Source: Sphagnum compactum (taxonomy: Eukaryota; Bryophyta; Sphagnopsida; Sphagnales). From it: a stretch of 64,000 nucleotides of DNA. The notes under the pieces are model-generated. The model saw only the letters and a list, made by a program, of their open reading frames with translations. It had not been told where the DNA came from and searched no databases. Of this stretch, positions 39,250-50,215 are shown one piece after another. Position numbers and translations under genes: made by a program. The stretch's first letter is position 1, and every line of letters starts with the position of its first letter. The stretch spans positions 10,191,863 through 10,255,862 of the forward strand of contig OZ234496.1 in NCBI GenBank assembly GCA_965153455.1. Reading direction: 5' to 3'.

Positions 39250-41334
39250 ATGAGGGATCGTGTGGATTTGGACGAAGATGGCGACGGGCCGCAGGCGGGG
39301 TCGTCTTCTTCTTCTTCTTCTTCTTCTTCCTCCGCGCCCATAAGCTACTTGTTGTTGTTCGTTTTGTGCATAATTCCGTTGCTGTCGGTTCGTTGGCGAG
39401 CGGCTGTGAAATCTTCTCCTCCTTCTACCTCATCCACTGCTGCTGGCAATCGTGTTAGTACTAATCCTCCTCCTTCTGGTAATTCGCTGCCTTCGTTTGT
39501 GGCCATCGGGGGAGGCGGCGGTGGAAACAGCGGTCGGAATCGGTGGTCGAACACGAAATCGCCACCGAAATCTCCAAGTATGATTACTAAGGTTATTGCA
39601 GCAGTAAGAAGACCAGCTCCTTCTTCGCCGTCGCCTAAGATTACGAAGTCGTCGTCTTCGCCGCTCAGCAGTTTGTACCATAAGTCGCCAAGCAACTGGT
39701 TTGCTCCGCCTCCTCCTCCTCCTCCTGCGAGAAAAGGTCGTAAGGCTTCTTCTTCGCCGGCTATGGCGAGTAAAAGCAGCGGAGGAGGAGGAGTCAGCTC
39801 CTCGCCGCCTTCGTTGCCCCCTGCTGCCTTCGTGCAGCCTCCTACGACGTTCGTGAAATCTCGAGGAGGAGTGATGCCCAAATCCGTGATGCGGAACTCC
39901 AAAGAAGATGTCGTCTCCATGACGGGCTTCTTAGGTACCGAGGGCTCCAATGTCGATGTCGACTTGCTGGTGCTCATGACGCATATCCAATCGGCTTGTA
40001 AGCACATTGCGGCGGTTCTAGCCTCTCCCACCGAGCTTCAAGCCTCCCTGTCGGATTCGAGTTTTTCCTATGCTGCCGAAAGAGATGCTCCAAAACCCTT
40101 GGACATTATTGCGGTTAGTGCACTACTTCCCTAAACACCCTTGTGTTAGGTTAAGGTCCGACCGTTGTTTGTCCATTGCTTTCTGCCGCTTGCAAACACG
40201 AAGAACAGAATCGAGGCGCCTTTCTGTCTGCTTGCACTCATGAACCATCATCCATGAGCCTTTTTGATGATGTCAAAAACAGGGTTTCAAGTGTGGAGTT
40301 GTATTGTACAACTCTGTAGTGGGGGGGGGGGGGCGGTGGGGGGGACTGTCTGTAAATCTCTTACATGGCACACAGTGCTGGCAGGCAGAATAATATCATG
40401 AAGGCGGCTCTTCGAAGCTCTGGGAAAGTGGCAGCAATAGCTTCAGAAGAAGAGGATGCAGCCATTTGGTTTGGGGAAGGACCCTTTGTTGTTGTTTTTG
40501 ATCCTTTGGATGGTTCTCGCAACATTGATGCTTCGATTCCCACAGGCACCATCTTTGGAATCTACCGAAAGTTACCAGAAGCTGACCAACTACCTCTGCC
40601 AGAAAAGGCGACTGTCAATGTGATGCAACGAGGAGAGAGGCTTGTGGCGGCAGGCTATGCACTTTACTCATCTGCAACTGTGATGTGCATTTCAGTGGGC
40701 TCAGGCTTATATGGCTTCACATTGGATCATTCAATTGGTGAATTTGTGTACAGCCACCATGACATTCGGATTCCTGAAAGAGGTGACTTTTCCTCCTCAC
40801 TTTTATGCATTCTTTGGAATAATCATTCAACCTTTGGTTGACATTTAAGGTACTGTCATAACAAGATCTTGTTGGAGTGGTGATGCAGCAATTTTCTTGC
40901 ACAGCAACTGATGGACTACTTTCCTGTATGCAGGGCAAATTTATTCAGTTAATGATGCCAGGTATTTTGACTGGCCATCAGGGTTACGGAGATATATTGA
41001 CAACATCAGGCAAGGGAAAAGCCAAACTCGGAAAAAGTACTCAGCCCGGTACATATGCTCCCTAGTAGCTGATCTCCACCGTACAATTCTCTATGGTGGG
41101 TTAGCCATGAACCCAAGGTCACACCTTCGACTAGTGTATGAAGCAAATCCTTTAAGCTATTTGGTGGAGCAAGGTGGTGGTAAAGGGACTGATGGGAAGC
41201 GCCGAATCTTGGAGATTAACCCTATCAAGTTGCATCAGCGGCTTCCTCTTTTCTTGGGCAGCATGGCAGACATTGCTGAGCTTGTGAGTTATGGTGATGT
41301 ACAGCAGCTAGAGAACCCTGGTTATGAAGTCTGA
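39250..41334 (+). CDS. fructose-1,6-bisphosphatase, plastid isoform II type, with long N-terminal extension
   Basis: FBPase hydrolyses fructose-1,6-bisphosphate to fructose-6-phosphate. Exons 39250-40113, 40389-40782 and 40934-41334 keep phase and give 552 aa. Catalytic signatures: acidic SEEED (307-311), metal-binding FDPLDGSRNIDAS (325-337), then DARYFDWP, YSARYICSLVADLHRT and NPLSYLVEQGGGK. The C-terminal third matches the Arabidopsis cpFBPaseII type (At5g64380), and no Cys-bearing redox insertion of the Calvin-cycle isoform is seen, so thioredoxin control is not expected. The N-terminus is odd: acidic residues, a poly-Ser run, then a hydrophobic stretch (about 31-48), then a Ser/Pro/Lys-rich region. 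Met111 (39580) opens a more ordinary transit-peptide-like sequence and would give 442 aa. Exon 2 was placed after GGCAG-GCAG at 40388 because that restores the conserved LDII-NNIM junction. Confidence 0.92.
40321..40345 (+). repeat. G-run close to the 3' end of FBPase intron 1
   Basis: Thirteen G, then CGGT, then seven or eight G, within the 70 bases before the exon 2 acceptor. Confidence 0.85.
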
Positions 41335-42952
41335 GCTATGTTATCTTGCTAATGGGCACGGTATGATTCAGCATTGCAATGCTTGAACATTGGTTTGGTT
41401 CCCCAATGTACATGGCCCTGCCTCATTGTTTGGACCATATTGCCAAGTGTTGGTCACTTTCACGTGGAGTTACCAAAACTTCAAATATCCTCTGGAGTGA
41501 TAGACACTGAAGGCACTCAGCATTGGGTGAATAGTAAAGTCAAGATTTATGTAGATGTAAAGTCAATACTAGCTCATGTTTCAAGACTTTCTCAGAGCTT
41601 TCAAATTGAGATGACAGTTTTTATTCAGTTTTATAGACTTTTATTCAGAGATTTTGCCAAGATAATTTGTTGATGGCCATAAGATTGGCAGGAAGTTTTC
41701 TGAATCACACATAACAATAGCTCACTTACAGGGAACACAGGCAGATTTTAGGCTGTACTTGCAATTCTGTAAATCTTGTAAGTCAACCATTTGGTGATGA
41801 CTTGCCGAGCATTGTTTAAGCATGGATAGGGATACTGAATTTTTCTTTCCTTGGTTCCTTCACTTTCTTAGGTTTTGTAAAATTTGCAGGCTTGTCAAGT
41901 GAGACACAATTGACTCGGAGTCATTGCCTGCCATGCTCTTTTGATAGTCTTGAAACTGACCATTTTGTAGATATAAATATAAAACTGGATTGGCTCTGTA
42001 GTACTTGGAAAAATTGTTTGGGTGACCTGGACAAGCTGTGCTCTTTTACCATGAAGTATATACCTTCTGGCATGAAGGGTACTGGAAAGGAGTTGCAGCA
42101 TTTTTGTTCTACAAACCTGTCACTGAGGCTTTTGCAGTTTGCAGTGACAGCCTCCATTGTAGCAGACTTACGAGGTATGAGTTGCTGCAACCTTTCTCTT
42201 TTTGGTTTCTTTTCAATTGCCCAACATTGTGCAGTGCATGTGCCAGGGACCCCCCCCCCCCCCCCGTTTTGTATGGTCTAAAAAATGTCAATTCTGATGT
42301 TCAAGCAATTTCTTTCCAGGTTGCATATACAAGGTTGCTTTTGGGTTTGTGATTTAGGTTTTGAGAAGACATTGCAATTGCCAGGTTGCATTTGTTTTTG
42401 TGGTTTGTTAGCTTTTGAGAAGACATCTCAAATACATCAAGAAGGCTTTTGAATAGATAGAAAGTGAAGGCTTTTCTGAGGAGGAGGATTTCTTTTTCCC
42501 AGCTTACCTATGTGACTCATGTGTTTACATCTTGCTGTGATCACGAGACCTCATTGGATTAATACTCTGCCCAAAGGAAGTCTCCATTTAGGCACTGGAA
42601 TATGACTGGAAAATCAATTGCTGAATTGGAAGTGCAATTTGACACAATTCACCTTCTTAATCCATTTGTTCACTGGTTTCTCACTGCAGGGATGCACCAA
42701 TTCGAATTCTATGAATTCTCTTGCATCATCAAAGTGGCGAGAAAAGGTGAGCACTGAAGCATTTGATTTGGCCCCAAAATATGGTGAGGGCCATTTCTGT
42801 ATGGAAGCGCCCCCAGGGATGTTGATAATGCATATGACATGAGGCATGAAATGTTCTGGGCTTTGGAAGCATGAAATTCATCATCCATGTTCCATTGCTG
42901 TATACCAGAGGTGGTGGGTGAGGTCTGAGATGGGATATGGGAACTGGGAGCT
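41335..42952 (+). other. FBPase-like gene 3' region and spacer
   Basis: No second gene recognised. It includes a C16 run at 42250-42265. A short splice-bounded island at about 42690-42747 (after GCAG, before GTGAGC) could be an exon, but it has no recognisable product. Confidence 0.35.
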
Positions 42953-42955
42953 TGA

Positions 42956-43766
42956 AGTGTGAGTCAAGAAAGTCTTGATGAGATTGATAGGGTTCGTGAG
43001 GAGAGACGGGGTTGGCTACCACGAATGACCATTCTATACGATGGGAGAGAAGAAATTTTAATCGTCAAACTTATGGTGGGTGCGATGCATGAAGTTTCAG
43101 CACGTCAATTTGCCAGAATGTTCAAGGCAAAGTTGCTGCGTCTAGATGTTTGTGCATCACTTCTAGCAACTGGATCTACTAGATTTGGACGCCGTGGAGG
43201 TAGATCAAAGGAAGCAGATGTTGGTTACACACCCTATTCTCGTCGATTGGAAGACGACTGGCCAAGTTTGGTTATTGAAGTTGGTGTGTCAGAGTCACTT
43301 GCTATGTTGCATAGAGATTCTGCCTTTTGGATCACCAACAGTGATGGGAGAACTCGCATAGTGATCGTGTTGAGCGTCAACAGGAGAGACCGGCGAATTT
43401 TGGTAGAGCGATGGGAGGAAGTTCCTAGGATCCGACCAAATCAGTCCACAGTATCTCAAATGGAAGACCCTCATATTTAACACCCGCGTTCAATGTTAGA
43501 GATTGCATCAATCCTGGTATGCGACTGTAGTCTTGTCTACTGTGCAACCATGGAAGCATGTTGACATCTGACCCTGTGATTTTGACCTAGGATCGATGCA
43601 ATCTCTAACATTGAACGCGGATGTTGAATATGACGATCCTCCACTTGCGATTCCACCAGAGAAGCTTTTTGACGGTCTGCCTGAAAACATTCCTGGAGGG
43701 GAACTTTTATTCACTGCCGACAACTTAGATGCGTTCAAGAGAAGCATTTGGGAAGGATACCGATGA
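42956..43766 (+). pseudogene. broken fungal-type PD-(D/E)XK-like ORF
   Basis: The open frame 42956-43480 lacks an ATG near its start (first Met at 43026), follows TGA at 42953 and ends with TAA at 43478. It reads like a family of hypothetical proteins common in filamentous fungi: EIDRVREERRGWLPRMTILY, HEVSARQF, KEADVGY and WPSLVIEVGVSESLAMLHRD, then a hydrophobic strand and ILVERWEEV. Asp87 and Glu107 sit where a PD-(D/E)XK nuclease-like core would have its acidic pair, with G in place of K. A second frame from ATG 43596 to TGA 43766 supplies the family-like tail (PPEKLFDGL ... LLFTADNLDAFKRSIWEGY). The two parts are separated by stops and a 26-bp inverted repeat, so I call a pseudogene; an intron joining them cannot be excluded. 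Family assignment is from memory of its pattern. Confidence 0.6.
43484..43620. repeat. perfect 26-bp inverted repeat, 85-base spacer
   Basis: The left arm 43484-43509 is the exact reverse complement of the right arm 43595-43620 (GATGCAATCTCTAACATTGA and six more bases). The right arm lies within the C-terminal coding part of the fungal-type ORF; the left arm lies just after its premature stop. Confidence 0.95.
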
Positions 43767-46700
43767 TACTAAACTTCTGCAGCATGATGTTGAGGAAGAA
43801 GAAAAGGTACTTAATTTGTGTCACCATAGTAAAAAAATTAGCTATTGCATTCAGGCTCATCAACAAATTTACACCAGCATTGCTGAACACTGTTAAATTG
43901 GAGTTGTCAATAGTCAGTATTTCAGGTTCCTAAAGCTCCACCGAGTTTGGTTTAATGTTCTGTTCAAGAACAAGAACTACTCTTCAAAGTTTCTTCCGAA
44001 TTGAATCAGAGGCTTGATTATCAAAGAAAAACTTATGTTGGATAGCATCACTTCCTCTTTACTTTATCCAAAGAGGCTTTTAATTTGGTTCAGCTCGTCA
44101 ATAGAGATGCTATATCTGCAGTTAATGTAGTATGCATTTCAGAAAGTGTAGCTACATAATTCTTCCAGCACAAGAAATTTAGCCGTTTTCCAGTTGAATT
44201 TCTCCTAGACGCTAACAGCATGGCTTCTTGTCTACTGATGATGTTGAACAGTTATCCAGGTGTCTGTGTTGCTGGGTTAGCATTGATGGAGACTGTGGAG
44301 ATGGTGATATCAAGAAGCTCAACATCATTCAAAGCTGCTTCACTTCTGGTACATTAAAAAAAGCTTGCTGCCCGTGGGTAGCAGTCTGCTCGTTCCTCCT
44401 GCATTGGAAGGAAATAACTCTTCCAGAGTACCTTACTCGTCTACAACCATCCTCAGAAAAACTCCCCATGTCAGTCAATTCTAACTGTGCTCAGCATGTC
44501 CTTGATTTAGAAATGCTCCAAAGAGTGGCCCAGCAAGACTAGCAAATTGTTCCATCCATGGAATCCAGGAGGGTACTGTTCAAGTGATCTGTTCCATGCC
44601 CCATCACAGGTGGTGAGAAGTACTTGTTGAATCTACACCTGAGCTCCATTGAAGGAAAGACTTGCAAATCCAGTAGTTACATCACTGCCTGCAGCTTCAG
44701 CACTGTTGTCACCTTGTCTGTCTTTGGCATATGGATACAAAGATGCTGGTCAAGCTTGGTGTCTATTTCTGGTTTCACCTCTGCATAAACCCAATTTCTC
44801 AGTAATGAATGGGACAGGGGCTTATCACAGGGGTTCAAAACCTGTGATGCTGCTTTGAATGGGTTCTTTACCCTCCACAATAATGATGCAACAGACATGA
44901 TGGTATTATTTAAGTAAAGATTCTCTTGCTCAGGGAACAGCCTTTTTCTGCACCTAAAAAGGCTTTTAGGTTTAGAAAATGAAGAGAAAATCAAATTGTG
45001 GAGGTTTCAATATCCTCATGCATTCATCAGTCAACTTTGGAACTGTTTCAATGTGCTCAATCAAGAAGAGAAGTGTGAGAAAATCGGAAATCGTGTAAAA
45101 ATTGTATTGTAGGAACTCCATGAACTTCCGTTGACAGGATTGACAACACAGGTAACTTGGCATTAGGCAACTGAAATTGTGCATTCTCTACAGGAAGGAA
45201 TTCCTCTGTTCTCGAATGGCAGCATGTTTTAGTGTACCTTGCTGCAATACAAGAAGTTACTGAACTTCAAATTTGCAACCAAGATTTAGGCCAAAATTAC
45301 AAAGTTGTGAAGTTGCTGAGCATAGATCATCCAGAAAGCACTAGAGAAGGAAACAAATGTATTTCAGTCCTGTCGTTCCATCCTAGGCCCCTAATTCAGA
45401 AATCTCCCCACCTGGGGTCCTTACCCTACATGCAATGGGTTTCACATGGCCTTTTTCTGCCTGTTTTTTCCCCCCTTACAAGGCACAAACGGATCAGGTC
45501 TACTTGATCCACTGTTCAAAATCCACATGCCCATTGTGCAAAATCCACATGTCCACTGCAAATCATGAGAACCATTCTGTGACGGAACATGCCTGCTACA
45601 GGCCATTGTGCTGGTTTTGCTGGTTGTTCAGAAATTTTGGCTCGCCCTACCACGCACAAGGGCCTGTAACCCGGCACAACTCCACAATACAAGAACCATA
45701 TTACAGCTAGAACTTTCCTTCTAGCTTTCAGATCCGGTGATAAGTTGGTTTTTGTAGAAAAGAGGTGAGAAACCAGCTGCAGTAGCAGCTCCTAATGGTT
45801 CTCCCCCTTATGGCAAGTTCAAACCAGCAACAACAGTTTGTGAGCATTTTGATCATTGAGACATGCAAGCAAAAGCAAAAATGCTGAGAAATCAATCACT
45901 TACTCAATCCAAGCTTTCCAGGTCTCTGCAGAGTACGAGAAGAAGAAATCGCTTAGAAACGAGAGAGAGGCAGGCGGGCCTCAGTCATTTGGGCGATGGA
46001 CAGTCATTTGGAGCGCAGGGGTTGCTGGGAGCTGTGCAACGAACATACATACATGCATGGTACATACAATCCTTTTTGCAGCGGAAATCATCTCTGGTAC
46101 CGTAAACCCTAACCTGTCCAGCATTCTTTTTCCAAATTCTGCTGGCATTGATCAAGATATATTTTTATGTGCGAAGAAAAACTGGTGAATCTCTTGGTTA
46201 TGAACACAATTTCTCCTTGGTTCAGAAGCTTTTTGCTTCAGCCGTCGTGAGCAGTCTTCTGTATCAAGCTTCATTCACCTCAGGGGTTTCTGGACCTGCA
46301 AATTCCCAGGCACCGAAATTACGTCCGCTCAGGATTGATCTAATATGAGCCTTACATCGTGATATCGTCACAATTCTGTAGAACTAGAGACGAGACCTTG
46401 GCCATAGGTATGTGGATTATCCTCAGAACGAGATCGATGCTTGCAGTTTCCTTTGTTTTGATGTCTTTTTCACAGAAGGTGAGTGCTACGGTCTAGTACT
46501 TCTCTGTTTCTTGTGTGTAAGTGACTGTCTCATTACTAAGTGAGAAAATGTAGAACAGAATGGCACTAGGGTTTAGGGCCCGAAATCCTGAACCTTAACC
46601 CTTTGTTGCTGCTTTCATTAGGGGTGACTTATATTCTTGAAAAAGCTCTGGCAAACAATGACAAATTGGGGATTGGCCAAGCCAATTTTGTCATCATGAA

Positions 46701-47639
46701 GTCAACATTGGACAATTGACATTGAGGTTGTGGAAGAAGAACTCGGAGACAAATGTGATGTAAGTGTGTGTAACCGCATTTTTGCCTATGGAAGCCTTCA
46801 ATTCACTTCCATCAACTCAGAATAAGAATGATTCTGTGGTTTTCAGATCAAAGAAGGAATTCAGATGTCCTTGTTCAAAAAACTAGACACTTTTCAATTG
46901 TTCTATCAGAGGCAATGTGATTTGCCAATTCTCACAACTCTTAGTGATTTTGGCAGTTACTGCATGATTGGCTAGAAGAGCAGAAGAATGATGGTGCACC
47001 TATGGAGTCTTCTCCTAATTCAATCTGTGGCACAACATTTATCTTTTGTAAGGTAGACATATTTCCAATCTTCATGATGCAAAGTGGTTTCTCAAAATTT
47101 CACTTCCAGAGACTTGAAAACCCTTATTTTTCCCACATTTTTGGGTATCTGGTTGACCTGGTGACCTGCATTGCTGTACCAGAGTTGGCTTTTGTTGGTA
47201 ACACATAAGGTGATGGCTGGGGGATGTGTGTACATCAAATCTAGCTCTTGGTGCCAGTAACAATGAAAGAATTTACTTTGTCAATCGCTCCATCAGGCTA
47301 TCTGTATCTCTCTGAGGTATTTTTGTATGCTGTGAGCTGCATTGTTGCCTATAAGCTAGGCAGCAGATATGTTTTGTTCAGAAAGAGACATCTGTTTGAG
47401 TGTTATTAACATATTTCATGCCATGCCCACAAGTCAGTGTGACTGGCTTGCTGACATGAGTTTCTATCTCCCTTATTCCAAAAGTATCCTGTACTAGTCT
47501 GATACAGGTGCTCTATGTATTCCTAGTACAGAGGACATCTTTTGCCCGCTGGTCCCAGTTCTCTGCTGAGGTGTTCTCATTAGTTGCAAAGTATCAATAA
47601 CTGAGCTCATTGGTCATCATATTGCCAATTATGTTTGGT
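43767..47639. other. moderate-GC region without recognised gene
   Basis: GC content is higher than the AT-rich spacers, but no frame was matched to a known family. The ORF at 44228-44542 (104 aa) shows no domain. Part of 46.4-47.6 kb may be the N-terminal end of the decayed Deg gene that follows: a hydrophobic reading (LAVSFVLMSFSQK) ends at a GTGAGT donor near 46480. Confidence 0.35.
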
Positions 47640-50215
47640 TTTTCATGAAGGTTTCAGAAAGAGAGGATCTCTCGCTTCATCTGGGATGCTGAAGGCCATA
47701 TTGTAACAAATTATCATGGTGAATTTTGTATGCTCTTTCCATGTTCCTTGGCCTTGTCCTTGTCTGACTCTCCCTCACATTGTCTCCCTCTCTGGCTAGT
47801 TGATGTAGCCCCAGAATGCAGTATAATTTAATGGTCAAGTCAATATTTGGTCTGGGTGCAGTTATTGATGTTCATTGGGAAGGAACCCATCTCCTGGAAA
47901 GTTGGTTGCCCTTGTCCACACCTTGGGGCCAATGGGTAGAATTCTCAATGAATTTCATGTGCTAGATGTCATCTGGCCCTTCATTTATCCCTGACTGTAT
48001 TCTTTTTTCTCTGGTAGATATAAGAAAAATCTTGAGCCAACACCGGCAGGTGCTGACAGGACTGGCCTCACAGTCCTAAAGGTACCACATGTCATTTCCC
48101 TGCAGGGACTCTCTATCCCTCTCTTTTCTTCTCTCCTCATTTGGAGCAGAAGGCCACAGAAGTGACTGAAGATACCTCTTTTGTTGCAGGTTGGTTCAAC
48201 GGAGCATTATGTCCAGTCAACATTTCAAAGCTTCAAGCCATGTGTGGCAACTGGAAGTTGCTTGGATTAACCATGCCCTCACTGTCAGAGCTGTGAGGGT
48301 GGACTGAGTTGAGACATCCTGAGCCAGATTGTCGTGGTTACTGGAGGTGGTATTCAGACTGATCCTGCCATCAGTACCCTGGAAACAAGTATTTGATTCT
48401 TCTTGGATTGATTTGGTGCCGTCTGGAAGGGAAGGCAAAGAAGGAGGGCCTTCATGTGACCAGAGTAGGAAATTTAGCATAGAATCCACTGTTCTCAACC
48501 AACGCATTGGTATTGATCTCCATGAAGCAGGGTTCTCCTGATAAGCTTTAGGTGGAAACCGTGTGATGATTTCACTGCTTATCATGGTTTGCAGATGAGA
48601 GACATGAACTAGTTATGTCTTGTCACCCCTGGTCCAGTGCCAACTAAGTGCTTTGTTGACTGGTTGGTGATGTAGGTAATCCGCCCTGGACTGAATGTGC
48701 ATTTGGACATGATCTTGTGGCTCAGTATCTGCAGTGGTGTCCTTGTTCTCTCTGTGAGCCCAAACTCTCCACAATTCATGTGGTCTCCTGTATTCAGAAG
48801 TGGTTCCGTGAAAAAATTAGAACAGCCCAAGAAGAAAACCCAGCTTAAACTCTTTGCCTCTGTCACTAAGAACCTGCAATGACCCTCTGGTGAAACTCTG
48901 TAAGAAAACAGCCTGATCAAGTGTACCATGCCACTCACAGTTCTCCAGCACTCCTAATATGTGAAGTGGCCATAAGATGTGAAATAAACCATTGACTTCG
49001 AAGTCCCACAAACCTAGGCCTCTATTAACAGCTCACAGGCTTCAAATCCAAGTGGCAAATGGGAAACCTTGCTATGGGGAGAGCATGTTAACTTATGGAA
49101 TTGAATATTTTTTGCTCTTTTGATTCTCATAGTGTAGTACATTATTCATCAGGGCAGTGTGTCTGTGTACCTTTTTGAGCTAGTTTTAATGTGATGGGTC
49201 CTGATCAGGTTCTGGAGACAAGCTCAGTGGCCAAAGCTGGCCTGAAGCTAACAATGAGAGGATTGGTGGGGTCATATTCCTCTTGGTGATACAAACTATG
49301 ACTTTAGGAGAAATGCTTATGAACTATCTTTGTCTCATGAGATTTCTGCTGTAGTCATTTGTCTTGTCGTCATGTTTCTCTTCTGGTCTCTTTCAATGTC
49401 GGGCAAAGCAGTGTCCCTAATCTTACAACATTTGTTATATGGTAGACAAAAAATTATATCACAGCTAACCAAAGTGTTGAATGGATATCCAAGTTGTTGG
49501 ATAAGTTGTCCAGCTAAATATTTCTCTTGTGGAGCTGCCAATCACCTTGGAAGAAAGTCTACATTGATTATGGTGCACACATTATATACCTGCTGGATTG
49601 TGCATTCTTTTCACATTATTGGCTCTTTATTGCCTCTTGTTTTCCTGCATAAGGAGAGAAGAGACCATACATGGACATTGGGTCAGTGGACTAAATGTAT
49701 TCAAAAGACCTTACACCCTGTCAGCTGTATGATTGTTGGCTTCTAAGTCAGCGCCACCAGTTGATTTCTATTTGATGTTTTGCTTGCTTTGTTTGATGTT
49801 TTGCTGTGTACAAAATCCACAATTGAGAATAATGACCACTTTCCTTTTTCCCACTGGGAGAGAGTCTCGCCAGGTTGCACCATATGTTTGGCCCCCAATG
49901 CTACTTCAGGCTAATTGTTTCTGTGGAGCCCTCTTATACTTGCAGGCTTCAAAAAGTTAAAGGAACACCAATTGTGACAAGGCTGTCTGGAGGTTTGGGG
50001 TTTTTGGTTTCCAACACATCAGTCTTGGATGGGGTTCTTGGACAGGTGAATGCCATGTGTGCTTGAGTTTGAAGAGTGCCAGAAAGTCCCATTACTGAAC
50101 TGCACTTTTTAGCAAGTTCCAGTAGAAATTGTGCATAATTTATATGAAGTCAGAATAAAAAAAGCTTTAGATCTCTTTCAGTTTTTTCAGGAGTATGGTC
50201 AGGTAATCAGTGGCT
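47640..50215 (+). pseudogene. decayed Deg8/Deg5-like thylakoid serine protease gene
   Basis: Collinear fragments follow the order of plant Deg8/Deg5, lumenal HtrA proteases that help degrade photodamaged D1. FIWDAEGHIVTNYH (about 47675-47717, catalytic His region) ends at a GTGAAT donor; GADRTGLTVLKV spans an intron (48019-48080 then from 48190; the Asp is no longer in place). LSxDILSQI and VVTGGGIQTDPAI (about 48300-48370) contain TGA where Arg is expected. The NPGNSGG region (near 48375) survives only as PGN followed by a frameshift and stops. Later come KFSIESTVLN (about 48470), VIRPGLNVHLD (from 48676) with GVLVLSV, and AKAGLKLTMRGLVG (about 49229). LDLFQFFQEYGQV (about 50168) is a plausible last piece. 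Frameshifts, stops and loss of active-site context argue against function. No PDZ domain is expected at the C-end for Deg5; Deg8 has one. Confidence 0.75.

Noticed and set aside
39345-40031. 228-codon minus-strand ORF
   Set aside because: It is antisense to FBPase-like exon 1; its poly-Gly and poly-Pro runs mirror the sense strand.
44228-44542. 104-codon ORF as a gene
   Set aside because: No recognisable domain, no splice context and no similarity I can name; left as unassigned.
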